Assembly: GCF_023243115.1 (NCBI RefSeq)
Contig: NZ_CP085081.1
Coordinates: forward strand, 2,914,001 to 2,978,000
Origin: Sediminicoccus sp. KRV36
GTDB taxonomy: Bacteria > Pseudomonadota > Alphaproteobacteria > Acetobacterales > Acetobacteraceae
Length of the DNA: 64,000 nt
Direction of reading: 5' to 3'
The notes under the pieces are model-generated. The model was not told the origin of the DNA, did no database searches, and worked only from the letters and a program-made list of their open reading frames with translations. The translations under genes and the position numbers were made by a program. Below are positions 1 to 9,236 of this stretch, in pieces. The first letter of the stretch is position 1; every line of letters begins with the position of its first letter.

Positions 1-1409
1 CCGCTGAAGCGGGCGCCGCCTTCCCCGCAGCGTGTCTCCAGCCCTTCGGGCAGGCTGCGCACGAATTCCGCGACCCCGGCCTTGGCCAGCGCCCGCCACA
101 GCGCGGCATCCGGCGCCTCGGGGGCGGCCAGGCGCAGGTTTTCCGCGATACTCACATCAAACAGCCGCGCCTGCTGCGAGAGGCAGATGATCCGCTGGCG
201 CAATTCGGGGCTGGCGAGTTGGCCGATCTCGGTGCCGCCCAGGGTGATCGTGCCGGATTGCGGGGCGGCGAATTTCAGCAGCAGCGCGGTCAGGCTGGAC
301 TTGCCCGCCCCAGAGGGGCCCAGGATGGCCACGCGCTCCCCCGCGCGCAGGGTGAAATCCAGCTGTTCCAGCACGGGCGGCGCATCAGGCCGCCAGCCGA
401 AGGTGACGTTGCGCAGCACGAGGTCATTGCCGGCGGGAAGTGGCGCGGGGCTGGCGGGTTCCGCCACCGGGGGTGCGGTATCCGCCGCCTCGAACAGCCG
501 CCGCGCACTGGCCGCCGCCGCCGCCAGCAGGGCGCCGGCACGCGGCATCAGCCCCAGCGACTCGGCCGCCGCGATGGCCAGGAACAGCGCCAGCACGGCC
601 AGCGCAGCCCCGGCCGAGCCGGTCGCGAGCCCCCAGCCCAGGGCGGCCAGCACCGCGACCTGCGTGAGGAAGCTGCCCGCCGTGCCCGCCGTGGAGGAGC
701 GCCAGGACAATTCCCGCTGCGCCGCCATCAGCGTCGCATCCGCCTCGCGCAATCGCGCCAGGGCCCGGGCCTCCCCATTGGCGGCCAGCGTATCCTCCAG
801 CCCGGCGATGGGGTCCACCACGGCGGCCCGCAGCGCGCCGCGCTCCTCGGCCGCGCGCTGCGCCGCCCGCGCGGCGGCGGGTGCGAGCAGCAGCGGCAGC
901 AGCAAGGCAAGGCTGAGCGGCCCGACCAGCAGCACCATCAACAAGGGCTCGGCCCCCAGCAAGACGGCGATGGCGGCCACCACGGCCATCGCCGCCGCCG
1001 CCGGAACCAGGCCCCCCAGATAGAGGCGGTCCAGCGCTTCGACATCGCTGATGACGCGCCCCAGAAGATCGCCCGAGCCGCGCAGGCCGATGCCGGCCGG
1101 CATGCGCTCCGCCAGGCGCCCGAAGAACCACACCCGCGTATCGGCCAGGGCCTGGAAGGCGCCGGCATGCGAGGCCATGCGCTCCCACCAGCGCAGGAAG
1201 GGCCGCAGCAGCACGAGCGGCCGCAGCCAGATCAGCGCGGCCACGCCGACCAGGCCCACCGCCCCGGCCCCGGCCGCGACACCCTTGCCGGCCAGCGCCA
1301 GCAGCGCGACGCCGCTCAGCGCCGAAAGCATGCCGATGATCAGGCCCAGGATCAGCGCATTCCGCCGCGGTGCCCAGAGCCGCAGGATGCGCGCAAGGTC
1401 AGCCCACAT
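1..1409 (-). CDS. cydC: CydC-type thiol/heme ABC exporter subunit, 3' truncated by window edge
   Basis: Half of the heterodimeric CydDC inner-membrane exporter, which sends cysteine/glutathione to the periplasm and is needed for cytochrome bd and c-type cytochrome assembly. The visible product starts MWADLARILR at 1409, has hydrophobic segments over roughly the first 300 residues, then an ATPase domain with Walker A (GPSGAGKSS). It runs off the left edge in a FSGG-like signature, so Walker B and the C terminus are missing. It overlaps the end of cydD by 11 bases, which implies translational coupling. The CydC assignment rests on pairing with the upstream CydD-like gene; another type I ABC exporter is possible. 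Confidence 0.85.
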   Translation of the reverse strand, partial: MWADLARILRLWAPRRNALILGLIIGMLSALSGVALLALAGKGVAAGAGAVGLVGVAALIWLRPLVLLRPFLRWWERMASHAGAFQALADTRVWFFGRLAERMPAGIGLRGSGDLLGRVISDVEALDRLYLGGLVPAAAAMAVVAAIAVLLGAEPLLMVLLVGPLSLALLLPLLLAPAAARAAQRAAEERGALRAAVVDPIAGLEDTLAANGEARALARLREADATLMAAQRELSWRSSTAGTAGSFLTQVAVLAALGWGLATGSAGAALAVLALFLAIAAAESLGLMPRAGALLAAAAASARRLFEAADTAPPVAEPASPAPLPAGNDLVLRNVTFGWRPDAPPVLEQLDFTLRAGERVAILGPSGAGKSSLTALLLKFAAPQSGTITLGGTEIGQLASPELRQRIICLSQQARLFDVSIAENLRLAAPEAPDAALWRALAKAGVAEFVRSLPEGLETRCGEGGARFS

Positions 1410-3063
1410 GCTGCGCCACCTGGCGCTTGCCGCCCAATTCGATCACCCGGCCGGACAGCCCCATGAGCTGGGCCGAATGCGTCGCGATGATCACGGTGCG
1501 GCCGGTGCAGAGCCGCGCGATGGCCTCCATCACCTCGGCCTCGGTGCCGGGGTCGAGGGAGGCGGTGGGCTCATCCAGCAGCACGAGCGGCGAGTCGCGC
1601 AGGAAGGCGCGGGCCAGCGCCACGCGCTGCGCCTGCCCGCCGGAGAGGCCAAAGCCCCCCTCGCCCACCAGCGTATCCAGGCCCTGCGGCAGATCCGCGG
1701 CGAAGGCCATGACGCGCGCGGCCTCGGCGGCGCGCAGCACATCCGCCTCGCTCGCCTCGGGCCGGGCCAGCAGGATGTTCGCGCGCAGGGTGCCGCCGAA
1801 CAGATGCGCCCGCTGGCCGATATAGGCGCTGAGCCGGCGCAATTCGGCGGGCTTGAGGCGCGTCGCATCCTGGCCATTGATGGCGATGCGCCCGGCACTG
1901 GGCCGCACGAAGCCCATCAGCAGCTTGAGCACGGAGGATTTGCCCGCCCCCGATGGCCCCACCAGCATCAGCGTCTCACCCGGGGCGAGGGCGAAGGTCA
2001 GCCGGGCCAGGGCCGGCTTGTCCATGCCCGGATAGCGCAGCTCCACCTCATTGAAGACGAGCGCGACGCGCGGCGGGATTTCCTCCAGCAGCAGCCCCTC
2101 GGCCGGCGGGGCTTCCAGCAGCGGCGCGATTTCGGCCGAGGCGCCGCGCGCCGACATCGCCTCATGATAGGCCTGGGAGAAATTGCGCAGCGGCACGAAG
2201 AACACCGGCACCACCAGGATGCAGAACAGCGCCAGCGTCGGGTCGGTGGATTGCGGCGCCAGCAGGATGCCGTGCCGCCAGGCGAGGTAGCCGAGCGTGA
2301 ATCCCGCCAGCAATTCCAGCGCCGCACTGGAGAGAAACGCCACCCGCAGCACGCGCATCGTACGCAGGCGGAATTCGCCGGCGGCAACGCCGAGGGCGCG
2401 TGCCTCATCCTCGGCGCGGTTGAATTGCACCAGGGTGGAAAGCCCGCGCAGCCGGTCCACGAAGCGGCCCGAGAGCCGGCCCAGCACATCCATCTGCTTG
2501 CGGCTCTCCACCGCCGCACCAATGCCGGTCAGCGCCATGGCGACCGGCACCATGAGGCCCATGACGGCCAGCACCAGCGCACTGGTGGCATCGGCCTGCG
2601 CCACGATGAGGATGATCAGGCTGGGCGCCAGCACGGCCAGCACCGCGGCCGGCACCCAGCGCGCGAAGAACCCGTCCAGCGCCTCGACCCGGTCCACCAG
2701 GAGCGTCGCCTTCTCACCCACGCCGCGCGGATCATCGGGGCCGAGTTCGAGCAGCCGGGCAAAGAGGGCCGCCCGGATTTCGGCCCGCGCCCGCTCCCCC
2801 GCCGCCTGCTGCGCGACCTCCTGCGCCATGCCGAGCCCGGAACCCAGCAGGGCCAGCGCGCCGGCCGCCGCCCATTCGCCCCAGCCGCCGCCCGGAAAGC
2901 CCAGGATCGTCGCCAGCAGCCGCGCGATGAGAAAGACCAGCGTCACCTGGCAGAGGATGCCGGCCAGGCCCAGGCCAACAGGCAAGGCCACGCGGCCACC
3001 CTGGGCGCGTGCCTGCCGCATGAGCCAGGCCGAACCTTGGCGACCGTTACGAGGCGATTCCAT
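1399..3063 (-). CDS. cydD: CydD-type thiol/heme ABC exporter subunit
   Basis: Partner subunit of CydC in the inner-membrane reductant exporter. The 554-residue product has an N-terminal transmembrane domain and a C-terminal ATPase with Walker A (GPSGAGKSS), signature LSGGQAQR and Walker B (VLLDEPTASLD). The segment LGRLSGRFVDRLRGL followed by FLSSAALELLAG is characteristic of CydD. I chose the ATG at 3063 (MESPRNG) because an earlier start would add unrelated residues and the divergent deacetylase gene lies close by. The Shine-Dalgarno is weak. The length is slightly below the roughly 590 residues of the E. coli protein. Confidence 0.87.
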   Translation of the reverse strand: MESPRNGRQGSAWLMRQARAQGGRVALPVGLGLAGILCQVTLVFLIARLLATILGFPGGGWGEWAAAGALALLGSGLGMAQEVAQQAAGERARAEIRAALFARLLELGPDDPRGVGEKATLLVDRVEALDGFFARWVPAAVLAVLAPSLIILIVAQADATSALVLAVMGLMVPVAMALTGIGAAVESRKQMDVLGRLSGRFVDRLRGLSTLVQFNRAEDEARALGVAAGEFRLRTMRVLRVAFLSSAALELLAGFTLGYLAWRHGILLAPQSTDPTLALFCILVVPVFFVPLRNFSQAYHEAMSARGASAEIAPLLEAPPAEGLLLEEIPPRVALVFNEVELRYPGMDKPALARLTFALAPGETLMLVGPSGAGKSSVLKLLMGFVRPSAGRIAINGQDATRLKPAELRRLSAYIGQRAHLFGGTLRANILLARPEASEADVLRAAEAARVMAFAADLPQGLDTLVGEGGFGLSGGQAQRVALARAFLRDSPLVLLDEPTASLDPGTEAEVMEAIARLCTGRTVIIATHSAQLMGLSGRVIELGGKRQVAQHVG

Positions 3064-3196
3064 TGCCGCCAAGATTAAGTGAGAATTTCGTGGAGCGCCA
3101 CGCCCCAACCCTATGCTCCGGGACCCAGGCGTCTGCCCCCGCATCTCGCCCCGCCACTTGCGCCTGCGTCTTGCCGGCCCGGCCCTGGGGGGCCAG

Positions 3197-4114
3197 ATGA
3201 GCGCCTCCTTCAGAGACGGGTTTCCCATGCTCCCCCATCACGGCCGCTTCCCCTATTCGCCCTGGACCGCCCGCACGCGGGAAAGCTGGCCCTTCGGCCG
3301 CAAGCTCGCGGTGTATCTGGGCGTGAACCTCGAACATTTCGCCTTTGGCGAGGGCCTGGGGGCCGAGCTCGCCCCCGGCGGCCCGCAACCGGATGTGCTC
3401 AACCATGCCTGGCGCGACTACGGCAACCGCGTCGGCGGTTTCCGCCTGATCCAGCTGCTGGACGAATTGAACCTGCCCGCCACCGTGCTGCTCAACAGCG
3501 CGATGTACCAGCACGCCCCCGAGCTGGTCGCCGCCCATCGCGCGCGCGGCGACGAGATGGCGGGCCATGGCCGCACCAACAGCGAGCGCCAGAGCACCCT
3601 GCCCGAGGCCGAGGAAGCCCGCCTCATCCTCGACAGCACCGCCGAAATCCTGCGCCAGGAAGGCCAGGCCCCGCGCGGCTGGCTCTCGCCCTGGATCGCG
3701 GAGAGCCGCGTCACTCCCGATCTGCTGGTCGAGATGGGTTACCGCTACACGCTGAACTGGTGCATGGATGACCAGCCCGTCTGGATGACGACGCGCGCGG
3801 GCCGCCTGCTCAGCATCCCCTACCCGCAGGAGGTGAACGACATCCCCGCCATCATCGCGCGCAAGGATGGCGCCCGCCACTTCGCCGACATGATCATCGA
3901 GGATTTCCACGAACGCCTGCGCCAGACGGCCGATGGCGTGCCCCAGGTGATGGGCATCGCGCTGCACCCCTATATCATCGGCCAGCCCTACCGGATGCGC
4001 GCCCTGCGCGAAGCGCTCTCGGTCATTGCGGCGCATCGGGATGCGGTCTGGATCACCACGGCGGGCGGCATCCATGACCATTGCCTGACCTGGCCCGAAG
4101 GCAGCATCGCCTGA
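3197..4114 (+). CDS. Polysaccharide deacetylase family protein (allantoinase PuuE-like)
   Basis: A 305-residue NodB-fold carbohydrate esterase-type protein. It begins close to the RESWPFGRKLAVYLGVNLE region seen in allantoinase-like deacetylases, continues through GDEMAGHGRTN (a conserved His-containing block) and RGWLSPWIAES, and ends with the ALHPYIIGQPYR block that carries another expected metal ligand. No signal peptide is seen, so it is probably cytoplasmic, as for the PuuE-like subgroup. Substrate is not known. The ATG at 3197 follows a G-rich stretch; ATG 3227 is an alternative. Its stop overlaps the lipocalin start (TGATG). Confidence 0.8.
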   Translation: MSASFRDGFPMLPHHGRFPYSPWTARTRESWPFGRKLAVYLGVNLEHFAFGEGLGAELAPGGPQPDVLNHAWRDYGNRVGGFRLIQLLDELNLPATVLLNSAMYQHAPELVAAHRARGDEMAGHGRTNSERQSTLPEAEEARLILDSTAEILRQEGQAPRGWLSPWIAESRVTPDLLVEMGYRYTLNWCMDDQPVWMTTRAGRLLSIPYPQEVNDIPAIIARKDGARHFADMIIEDFHERLRQTADGVPQVMGIALHPYIIGQPYRMRALREALSVIAAHRDAVWITTAGGIHDHCLTWPEGSIA

Positions 4115-4647
4115 TGCGCGCCCTCCTGCTCGCGGCGCTGCTGGGCCTTGCCGCCTGCGGCGCCACCCAGCCCACGGCCGAGACGCCGCGCACGGTGGAG
4201 AGCGTGGATGTCTCCCGCTATCTGGGCCTCTGGCATGAGGTGGCGCGGCTGCCGCAGCGCTTCCAGGACAGCGCCTCGCTGCGCTGCGAGGAGGTGACGG
4301 CCGAATACGCGCCCCTCGGCGCCGGGCGCATCAGCGTGGTGAATTCCTGCGTGAACGCGCTGGACCCGGCCCGGCCGACCCGTGTGGCCCGGGGCGAGGC
4401 CTATGTGGTGGAGGGCAGCAACAACACGCGGCTGCGCGTCAGCTTCTTCTGGCCCTTCCATGGCGATTACTGGGTGCTGGGCCTCGACCCCGACTATCGC
4501 TGGGCCCTCGTCGGCGCGCCCTCGCGCCGCTCCCTGTGGCTGCTCTCCCGCACACCTAGCCTGCCGCCGGCGGAGCTGGAGCGCGCCTTGGCGATTGCGC
4601 GGGCGCAGGGCTTCGACCTCGCGCCGCTGGTCCTGAGCGGGCGGTGA
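4114..4647 (+). CDS. Lipocalin family lipoprotein (Blc-like)
   Basis: A 177-residue outer-membrane-type lipoprotein. A hydrophobic signal ends in the lipobox LAAC, and the mature part carries the lipocalin GxW motif (YLGLWHEVARLP), the YAPLGAGRISVVNSC strand region and the DYWVLGLDPDYRWALVG block that defines Blc-type lipocalins. The family binds lipids or other small hydrophobic ligands and is often linked to envelope stress. The start ATG overlaps the stop of the upstream deacetylase by one base, so the two are probably co-transcribed. Confidence 0.9.
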   Translation: MRALLLAALLGLAACGATQPTAETPRTVESVDVSRYLGLWHEVARLPQRFQDSASLRCEEVTAEYAPLGAGRISVVNSCVNALDPARPTRVARGEAYVVEGSNNTRLRVSFFWPFHGDYWVLGLDPDYRWALVGAPSRRSLWLLSRTPSLPPAELERALAIARAQGFDLAPLVLSGR

Positions 4648-4786
4648 GATGGCGGCGGCCACGACGCCAGGGGGGCAGGCCAGGCCCGCCGCCGAACCCG
4701 TCCGGCCCGATGCGGTCATGATTCGGCCTTCGAAACGCCCGATGCGGTGCTAAGCTGAGCATCGAGGCAACAAGGCGTCACCCGTC

Positions 4787-5221
4787 ATGTCCGATCCATC
4801 CTCCAGCCGGCTCCGGCGGCGGCTTCTGATCCTCTCCGTCGGCGCGGCGGGGCTGGCCATCCCGCAACCCGCTCAGGCCGTGAGCGACAGTGACCCGCGT
4901 GACCCGGCGGGGCGCGGCAGGCCACAGACCGGCACCTCCGACAGCGACCCCAATGATCCGGCCGGCCGCGGCCGCGCGCGGACCGGCACCTCGGACAGCG
5001 ATCCGCGTGACGCTGCGGGACAAGGCCGCGCCCGCACCGGCCAATCCGACAGTGACCCGCGCGACCGGCCAGGCCAGGGCCGTGCCCGCACCGGGCAATC
5101 CGACAGCGATCCGAATGACCGCCCCGGCCAGGGCCGCGCCCGCACCGGGCAATCCGACAGTGACCCGCGGGACCGCGCGGGCTTTGGCGGCTATCGCTAT
5201 CGCCCGGAGGAGCGCCGCTGA
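4787..5221 (+). CDS. Secreted repeat protein with six SDSDP-type 18-residue repeats
   Basis: I do not recognise a named family. The 144-residue product has a signal sequence with a triple arginine (RLRRRLLILS, Tat-like) and a likely cleavage after PAQA at residue 31. The whole mature part is then built of tandem 18-residue units, the first being SDSDPRDPAGRGRPQTGT, alternating acidic DSD, prolines and Arg/Gly. It ends in a short tyrosine/arginine-rich tail. The composition suggests a disordered, possibly cation-binding periplasmic protein; that is inference. Its stop codon shares one base with the next start, so it is probably co-expressed with the NTF2-like gene. Confidence 0.72.
   Translation: MSDPSSSRLRRRLLILSVGAAGLAIPQPAQAVSDSDPRDPAGRGRPQTGTSDSDPNDPAGRGRARTGTSDSDPRDAAGQGRARTGQSDSDPRDRPGQGRARTGQSDSDPNDRPGQGRARTGQSDSDPRDRAGFGGYRYRPEERR
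4883..5188 (+). repeat. Tandem 54-bp coding repeat, five full copies plus a partial
   Basis: In-frame repeat units of 54 bases (18 codons) begin at codon 33 of the secreted protein. Copies 1-5 are full length and copy 6 keeps about 12 codons. Copies 3-5 are nearly identical, while copies 1-2 differ by PAGRGR in place of RPGQGR, which suggests recent expansion by duplication of the distal copies. Confidence 0.9.
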
Positions 5222-5658
5222 TGCGGGCCTGCCTGATCGCGCTCAGCCTGGCCTGCGGCTCCGCCCAGGCCAGCGCGCCCGACCCCGCCAGCCTGCTGCA
5301 AGCCTGGGCCGCCGCCTATGCCACGAATGACGGCGCGCAAGCCGCCGCGCGCTACACCGCCGACGCACGCCTCTGGGGCAGCGTCAGCCGTGAGCAGACG
5401 GTGGGCAGCGCCGCCATCGCCGCCTATTTCGCGCGGGTGCGGCCCGGCGCCACCGGCATTGATGTCCGCTTCGGGGAATTCGCGCTGCGCATGCTGGCAC
5501 CCGGCATCGCCGTCGCCTCCGGGCACTACACCTTCCTCCGCCGCCTGCCCGATGGCAGCGAGGGGCAGGAGCCGTCGCGATTCAGCATGGTGATGGTCCG
5601 CGGCACCGATGGGTTGTGGCGCATCGCGGATCACCACTCCTCACGCCTGCCGCGCTGA
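5221..5658 (+). CDS. Secreted NTF2-like (SnoaL/DUF4440-type) protein
   Basis: A 145-residue product with a cleavable signal (MRACLIALSLACGSAQASA) followed by one NTF2-like cone fold: LLQAWAAAYATNDGAQAAARY at the start, a central strand block around VASGHYTFLRRL, and the closing FSMVMVRGTDGLWRIADHHSS. The pattern is closest to SgcJ/EcaC or CaMKII-association-domain proteins. Function is unknown; such domains bind small ligands or act as enzymes. The start overlaps the stop of the repeat protein by one base. Confidence 0.72.
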   Translation: MRACLIALSLACGSAQASAPDPASLLQAWAAAYATNDGAQAAARYTADARLWGSVSREQTVGSAAIAAYFARVRPGATGIDVRFGEFALRMLAPGIAVASGHYTFLRRLPDGSEGQEPSRFSMVMVRGTDGLWRIADHHSSRLPR

Positions 5659-5873
5659 GATAGCTACTTCCTGGGCGCCTCGCTGGAAAAACCAAAGGCG
5701 TGAAGCAGCCCCGCCATCCATTCAACGGCGCGGTCCGGGAGGTCCGCCAAGCAGCGGCGCTGGGCACTGCTTAGCTCCACGCAGCGTCCATCGGCGCGGC
5801 CGTGCGCCGATGGGAAAGTCGGGTTGGACCGACCTGCTGGCCGCTGGGCCGATATCAGCTGCGCTCCCTGGCG

Positions 5874-6356
5874 TCAGCCGCCGACTGGCCGGCAATTCGT
5901 CAGGCGCACGGCGGCGGGGCTCCCTCGGGTGAGAGGCCCCGAGTCATAGCGATCGCCGACACCCGACCCGAGGCTAATTCGCGGGGTATTGATCGAAACC
6001 GTTCCGAACTGCGTCTCCTGCGAGCGCGAGCCGATGCCAGCCGGGACGGCTATTTCAAGCGAAAGGTTCGGGATCGTGATGGTGGCGGAGTGGTCGCGGG
6101 CCAATTGCGCGAAGTTCTCAAAGCTGACCGAGACGGTATAGCCCTGACGCGTGGGGTTCCTGTTCTGCAGTAACACCTCGTAGGTGTAGCCGCCGGGGAT
6201 GGGGAGCTTTGGGCGCACACTCTCCACCACCACCAGGCCCGCACAGAGGGCCGGCTGCGTCACCGGCGGCGGCCGCGTGAAGCCCTGTGGCTGCTGCTGG
6301 GCCAGGGCCGGGGAGGCGGAGAGCAAGGCTGCCACCAGGACTGTCTTGCGAAGCAT
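5874..6356 (-). CDS. Secreted hypothetical protein
   Basis: A 160-residue product of unknown function. The start at 6356 is supported by an AAGGAAG ribosome-binding site about ten bases upstream and gives a clean signal peptide (MLRKTVLVAALLSASPALAQ). The mature part begins with a Gln/Pro-rich stretch, then reads like a beta-rich domain (YEVLLQNRNPTRQGYTVSVSF). It has only two mature cysteines, far apart, that could form a disulfide. It stands alone, facing left, with its 3' end in a 215-base spacer (5659-5873) in which I see nothing else. Confidence 0.62.
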   Translation of the reverse strand: MLRKTVLVAALLSASPALAQQQPQGFTRPPPVTQPALCAGLVVVESVRPKLPIPGGYTYEVLLQNRNPTRQGYTVSVSFENFAQLARDHSATITIPNLSLEIAVPAGIGSRSQETQFGTVSINTPRISLGSGVGDRYDSGPLTRGSPAAVRLTNCRPVGG

Positions 6357-6401
6357 AGTCTCTGCTTCCTTTCTGTGTCGCGTGAGCCTAGACACCCCAG
6401 G

Positions 6402-6457
6402 ATCATGCGACACCATCACATGATAAATCCAATCGGCAATGGCGATTGTCGCCATTG
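6402..6457. promoter_or_regulatory. Two inverted repeats upstream of the secreted hypothetical gene
   Basis: A perfect 9-bp stem, CAATGGCGA (6437-6445) and TCGCCATTG (6449-6457), is separated by three bases. A second shorter palindrome, ATCATG-N11-CATGAT, lies at 6402-6424. Both are between the end of the DUF192 gene (6548) and the start at 6356, all on the minus strand. They could be operator sites for the downstream gene; the first could instead be a terminator for the upstream transcript, although no U-run follows. Confidence 0.4.
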
Positions 6458-6547
6458 GTGAAGCTGCGATGTGCCGCGCAAGCCAAATTCGCGGAAACCC
6501 CGCCTGGGTTCAGCGGCTCCGGCGCGGCCCCGCGAGCCAGGGCTGGC

Positions 6548-7029
<482 letters not shown>

Positions 7030-7033
<4 letters not shown>

Positions 7034-8124
7034 GCCACAGCTTCCAGCCCCTGGGCGAGAAGGGCCGCGACCTCGGGCCGGATTGGGCCTTCGCGCGGCG
7101 CATCGGCCAGGGTGGTGAACCAGTGCTCCGGCGGATTGCGGCCGGCGGCGCGGTGGAAGGTCAGGCCGCGCAGCACCGCCTCGGCGGCCGCGGGCAGGCG
7201 CGCGGGGACCGGGTGGTTGTTCAGCACGGCCCAGCCCCGCGCCCAGCAGCGCGCGACGGTCCAGGGGTTGTAGCCCCCGCCGCCCAGCAGGATGAAGCGC
7301 GGTGCCGCGTGCATCACAGCCGCGATGAATCCGGCATGGGCGTTGTTGGAGAGGCTGAGTTTTGCCAGCGGGTCCTCCTCCAGCGCATCGGCGCCGCATT
7401 GCAGCATGATGGCCTGGGGCCGCAGCTGGGCGATCAAGGGCAGCACGATCCCGTGCAGCAGGGCGCGCATCTCGCTGTCATTGAAGCCCGGCGGCACGGG
7501 CAGGTTGAGCGCATGGGGCGCGGCGTGGCACGCGCCGGTGAAGGGCCAGCGCCCGGCCTCATGGATGGAAAGCGTGGTGACGCGCGGCTCCTCCGCGAAG
7601 GCCATTTCCACGCCATCGCCGTGATGCGCGTCAATGTCGAGGTAGAGGATGCGCGTCAGGCCCTGGTCCAGCCATTCCATGACCCCGAGCACGGCGTCAT
7701 TCACGTAGCAAAACCCGCTGGCCCGCGCCCGCTGGCCATGATGCGTGCCCCCGCCCGGCACATGCACGATGCCCCCCATGCGCGCCGCCAGCAGCACGCC
7801 GCCCGCGCTGGTGGCGGGGCGGCGGAACACCTCGCGATAGACGGGGTTGCCATCGGCGCCGATGCGGTAGCGCTCACGATCCTCGGGCGGGATGGCTTGC
7901 CTGTCCTCGGCGCGTTGCAGGGCGGCGATATAGTCGGCGTCGTGAAAACGCGTGAGTTCGGCGACACTCGCCATCGGGCTGTCGCGATACTGCGCGGGCG
8001 GCAGCCAGCCCAGGGCGCGGATCAGATCAAGCGTGGTGGAGACGCGCGGAATGGCCAGCGGGTGCTTCGGGCCATAGGTGGAGCGGCGGTAGATCTCGGA
8101 GCTGATGAGGAGGGGTTGCGCCAA
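7030..8124 (-). CDS. Histone deacetylase family protein (AcuC/acetylpolyamine amidohydrolase type)
   Basis: A 364-residue zinc amidohydrolase of the arginase/deacetylase fold. Clear motifs are GGGTHHGQ (catalytic His pair near 128-129), GFCYVND, YLDIDAHHGDG (zinc ligands within residues 163-168), the LQCGADAL block and LGGGGYNP. Bacterial members deacetylate acetyl-lysine or acetylated small amines; the substrate here is not known. The start is a TTG at 8124 with no good Shine-Dalgarno, and a large inverted repeat begins only a few bases upstream, so the start is uncertain. It is translationally coupled to the DUF192 gene. Confidence 0.88.
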
Positions 8125-8132
8125 AGTGAAAG

Positions 8133-8270
8133 GGCCTCCGGCGGCTGGGGCCGAAAGGCCCCAGACCCCATGAATTTTTCATCTGATCCGTAAGTGGAGT
8201 TGGGTACGCACAAAGGAAAGGGGTCTGGGGCCGCCCATCCTTGACGACGGGGCCCCAGCCGCCGGAGGCC
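8133..8270. repeat. Compound inverted repeat filling an intergenic spacer
   Basis: A perfect 20-bp inverted repeat pairs 8133-8152 with 8251-8270. Inside it a perfect 13-bp repeat pairs 8157-8169 with 8220-8232. Adjacent arms can also pair locally: CTGGGGCC (8145-8152) with GGCCCCAG (8157-8164) around a GAAA loop. The structure spans almost the whole space between the isocitrate-lyase-family gene (its stop codon touches the right arm) and the deacetylase start. It may be a REP/MITE-like element or a transcript terminator/attenuator. I see no target-site duplication. Confidence 0.85.
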
Positions 8271-9187
8271 TATTGCGGCATCGCCGTCGGGATGATGGTC
8301 CGCACCAGGCTCGCATCCAACTCTTCATATTTATGATAGCCAATCGTCTCATACAGCTCCGCGCGGGTCTGCATGCGGTCCACCGCGTTCTGCGCCCCGC
8401 CCTCGGCGGCGATCTGCGCGTAAAGCTGGTCCCAGGCCTTGGCCGCGATGCGCAGATGCGTCACCGGCCAGATCACCATGTCATAGCCCAGCGCCTGGAA
8501 CTCCTCCTTCGTCAGGAAGGGCGTGCGGCCGAATTCGGTCATGTTGGCCAGCAGCTTCACGCCGGGCATCCGGGCACGGAACTCGCGGAACATCTCCACC
8601 GTGGTCAGCGCCTCGGGGAAGATCGCATCGGCGCCGGCATCGAGGTAGCGCTTGGCGCGCGTGACGGCGGCGTCCATCCCCTCAGCTGCCACGGCATCGG
8701 TGCGGGCGATGATGTAGAGGTGGCGGCGGGCGCGGTGCGCGGCGGCGATCTTCGCGCACATCTCATCGGGGCCGGCCAGCTTCTTGTCGTTCAGGTGGCC
8801 GCATTTCTTGGGCAGCAACTGGTCTTCCAGATGGACAGCCCCTGCCCCCGCATCCTCGAAGCTGCGGACCATGTGCATGACGTTCAGCGCCTCGCCATAG
8901 CCGGTATCGCCATCCACCAGCAGCGGCAGGCCGGTGGAGCGCGCCACCTGCCGGATGAAAAAACAAACATCCTCGATGGTGATCATGCCGAGATCCGGCA
9001 GGCCCATGCTGGCCGACATGGCGGCCCCCGAGAGATACAGCGCCTCAAACCCATGCTTCTTCGCGAGCAGCCCGGCGATGCCCAGATGCGCCCCCGGCAT
9101 GCCCAGGATCTCCGGGCGGTCCAGCAGGGCGCGGAAGCGCTCGCCGGCGGGTTCATGGGGCAGATCGGCGCCGATCACATAGGGCAT
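8270..9187 (-). CDS. prpB: Isocitrate lyase/PEP mutase family protein, probable methylisocitrate lyase
   Basis: A 305-residue TIM-barrel C-C lyase. It shows the metal-binding VDGDTGYG block, the catalytic KKCGH motif (residues 127-131), and ARTDAVAAEGMDAAVTRAKRY. KKCGH and the length of about 300 fit 2-methylisocitrate lyase of propionate catabolism (to pyruvate and succinate), but no prpC or prpD is adjacent, so a related oxaloacetate or carboxyPEP lyase role is possible. The downstream spacer is filled by a large inverted repeat. Confidence 0.75.
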   Translation of the reverse strand: MPYVIGADLPHEPAGERFRALLDRPEILGMPGAHLGIAGLLAKKHGFEALYLSGAAMSASMGLPDLGMITIEDVCFFIRQVARSTGLPLLVDGDTGYGEALNVMHMVRSFEDAGAGAVHLEDQLLPKKCGHLNDKKLAGPDEMCAKIAAAHRARRHLYIIARTDAVAAEGMDAAVTRAKRYLDAGADAIFPEALTTVEMFREFRARMPGVKLLANMTEFGRTPFLTKEEFQALGYDMVIWPVTHLRIAAKAWDQLYAQIAAEGGAQNAVDRMQTRAELYETIGYHKYEELDASLVRTIIPTAMPQ

Positions 9188-9236
9188 GGGCTTTGGCCTT
9201 CCTCTTGGATACCCCAGCTTTAGCCTGCCCCGTCGC

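Noticed and set aside
219..3082. Long open frames on the plus strand opposite cydC and cydD
   Set aside because: They are Arg/Pro/Ala/His-rich without domain signals and arise from GC-rich codon bias antisense to clear ABC transporter genes.
3047..4081. 344-codon leftward frame opposite the deacetylase and lipocalin
   Set aside because: No recognisable family; the forward frame has clear deacetylase motifs and a coupled lipocalin.
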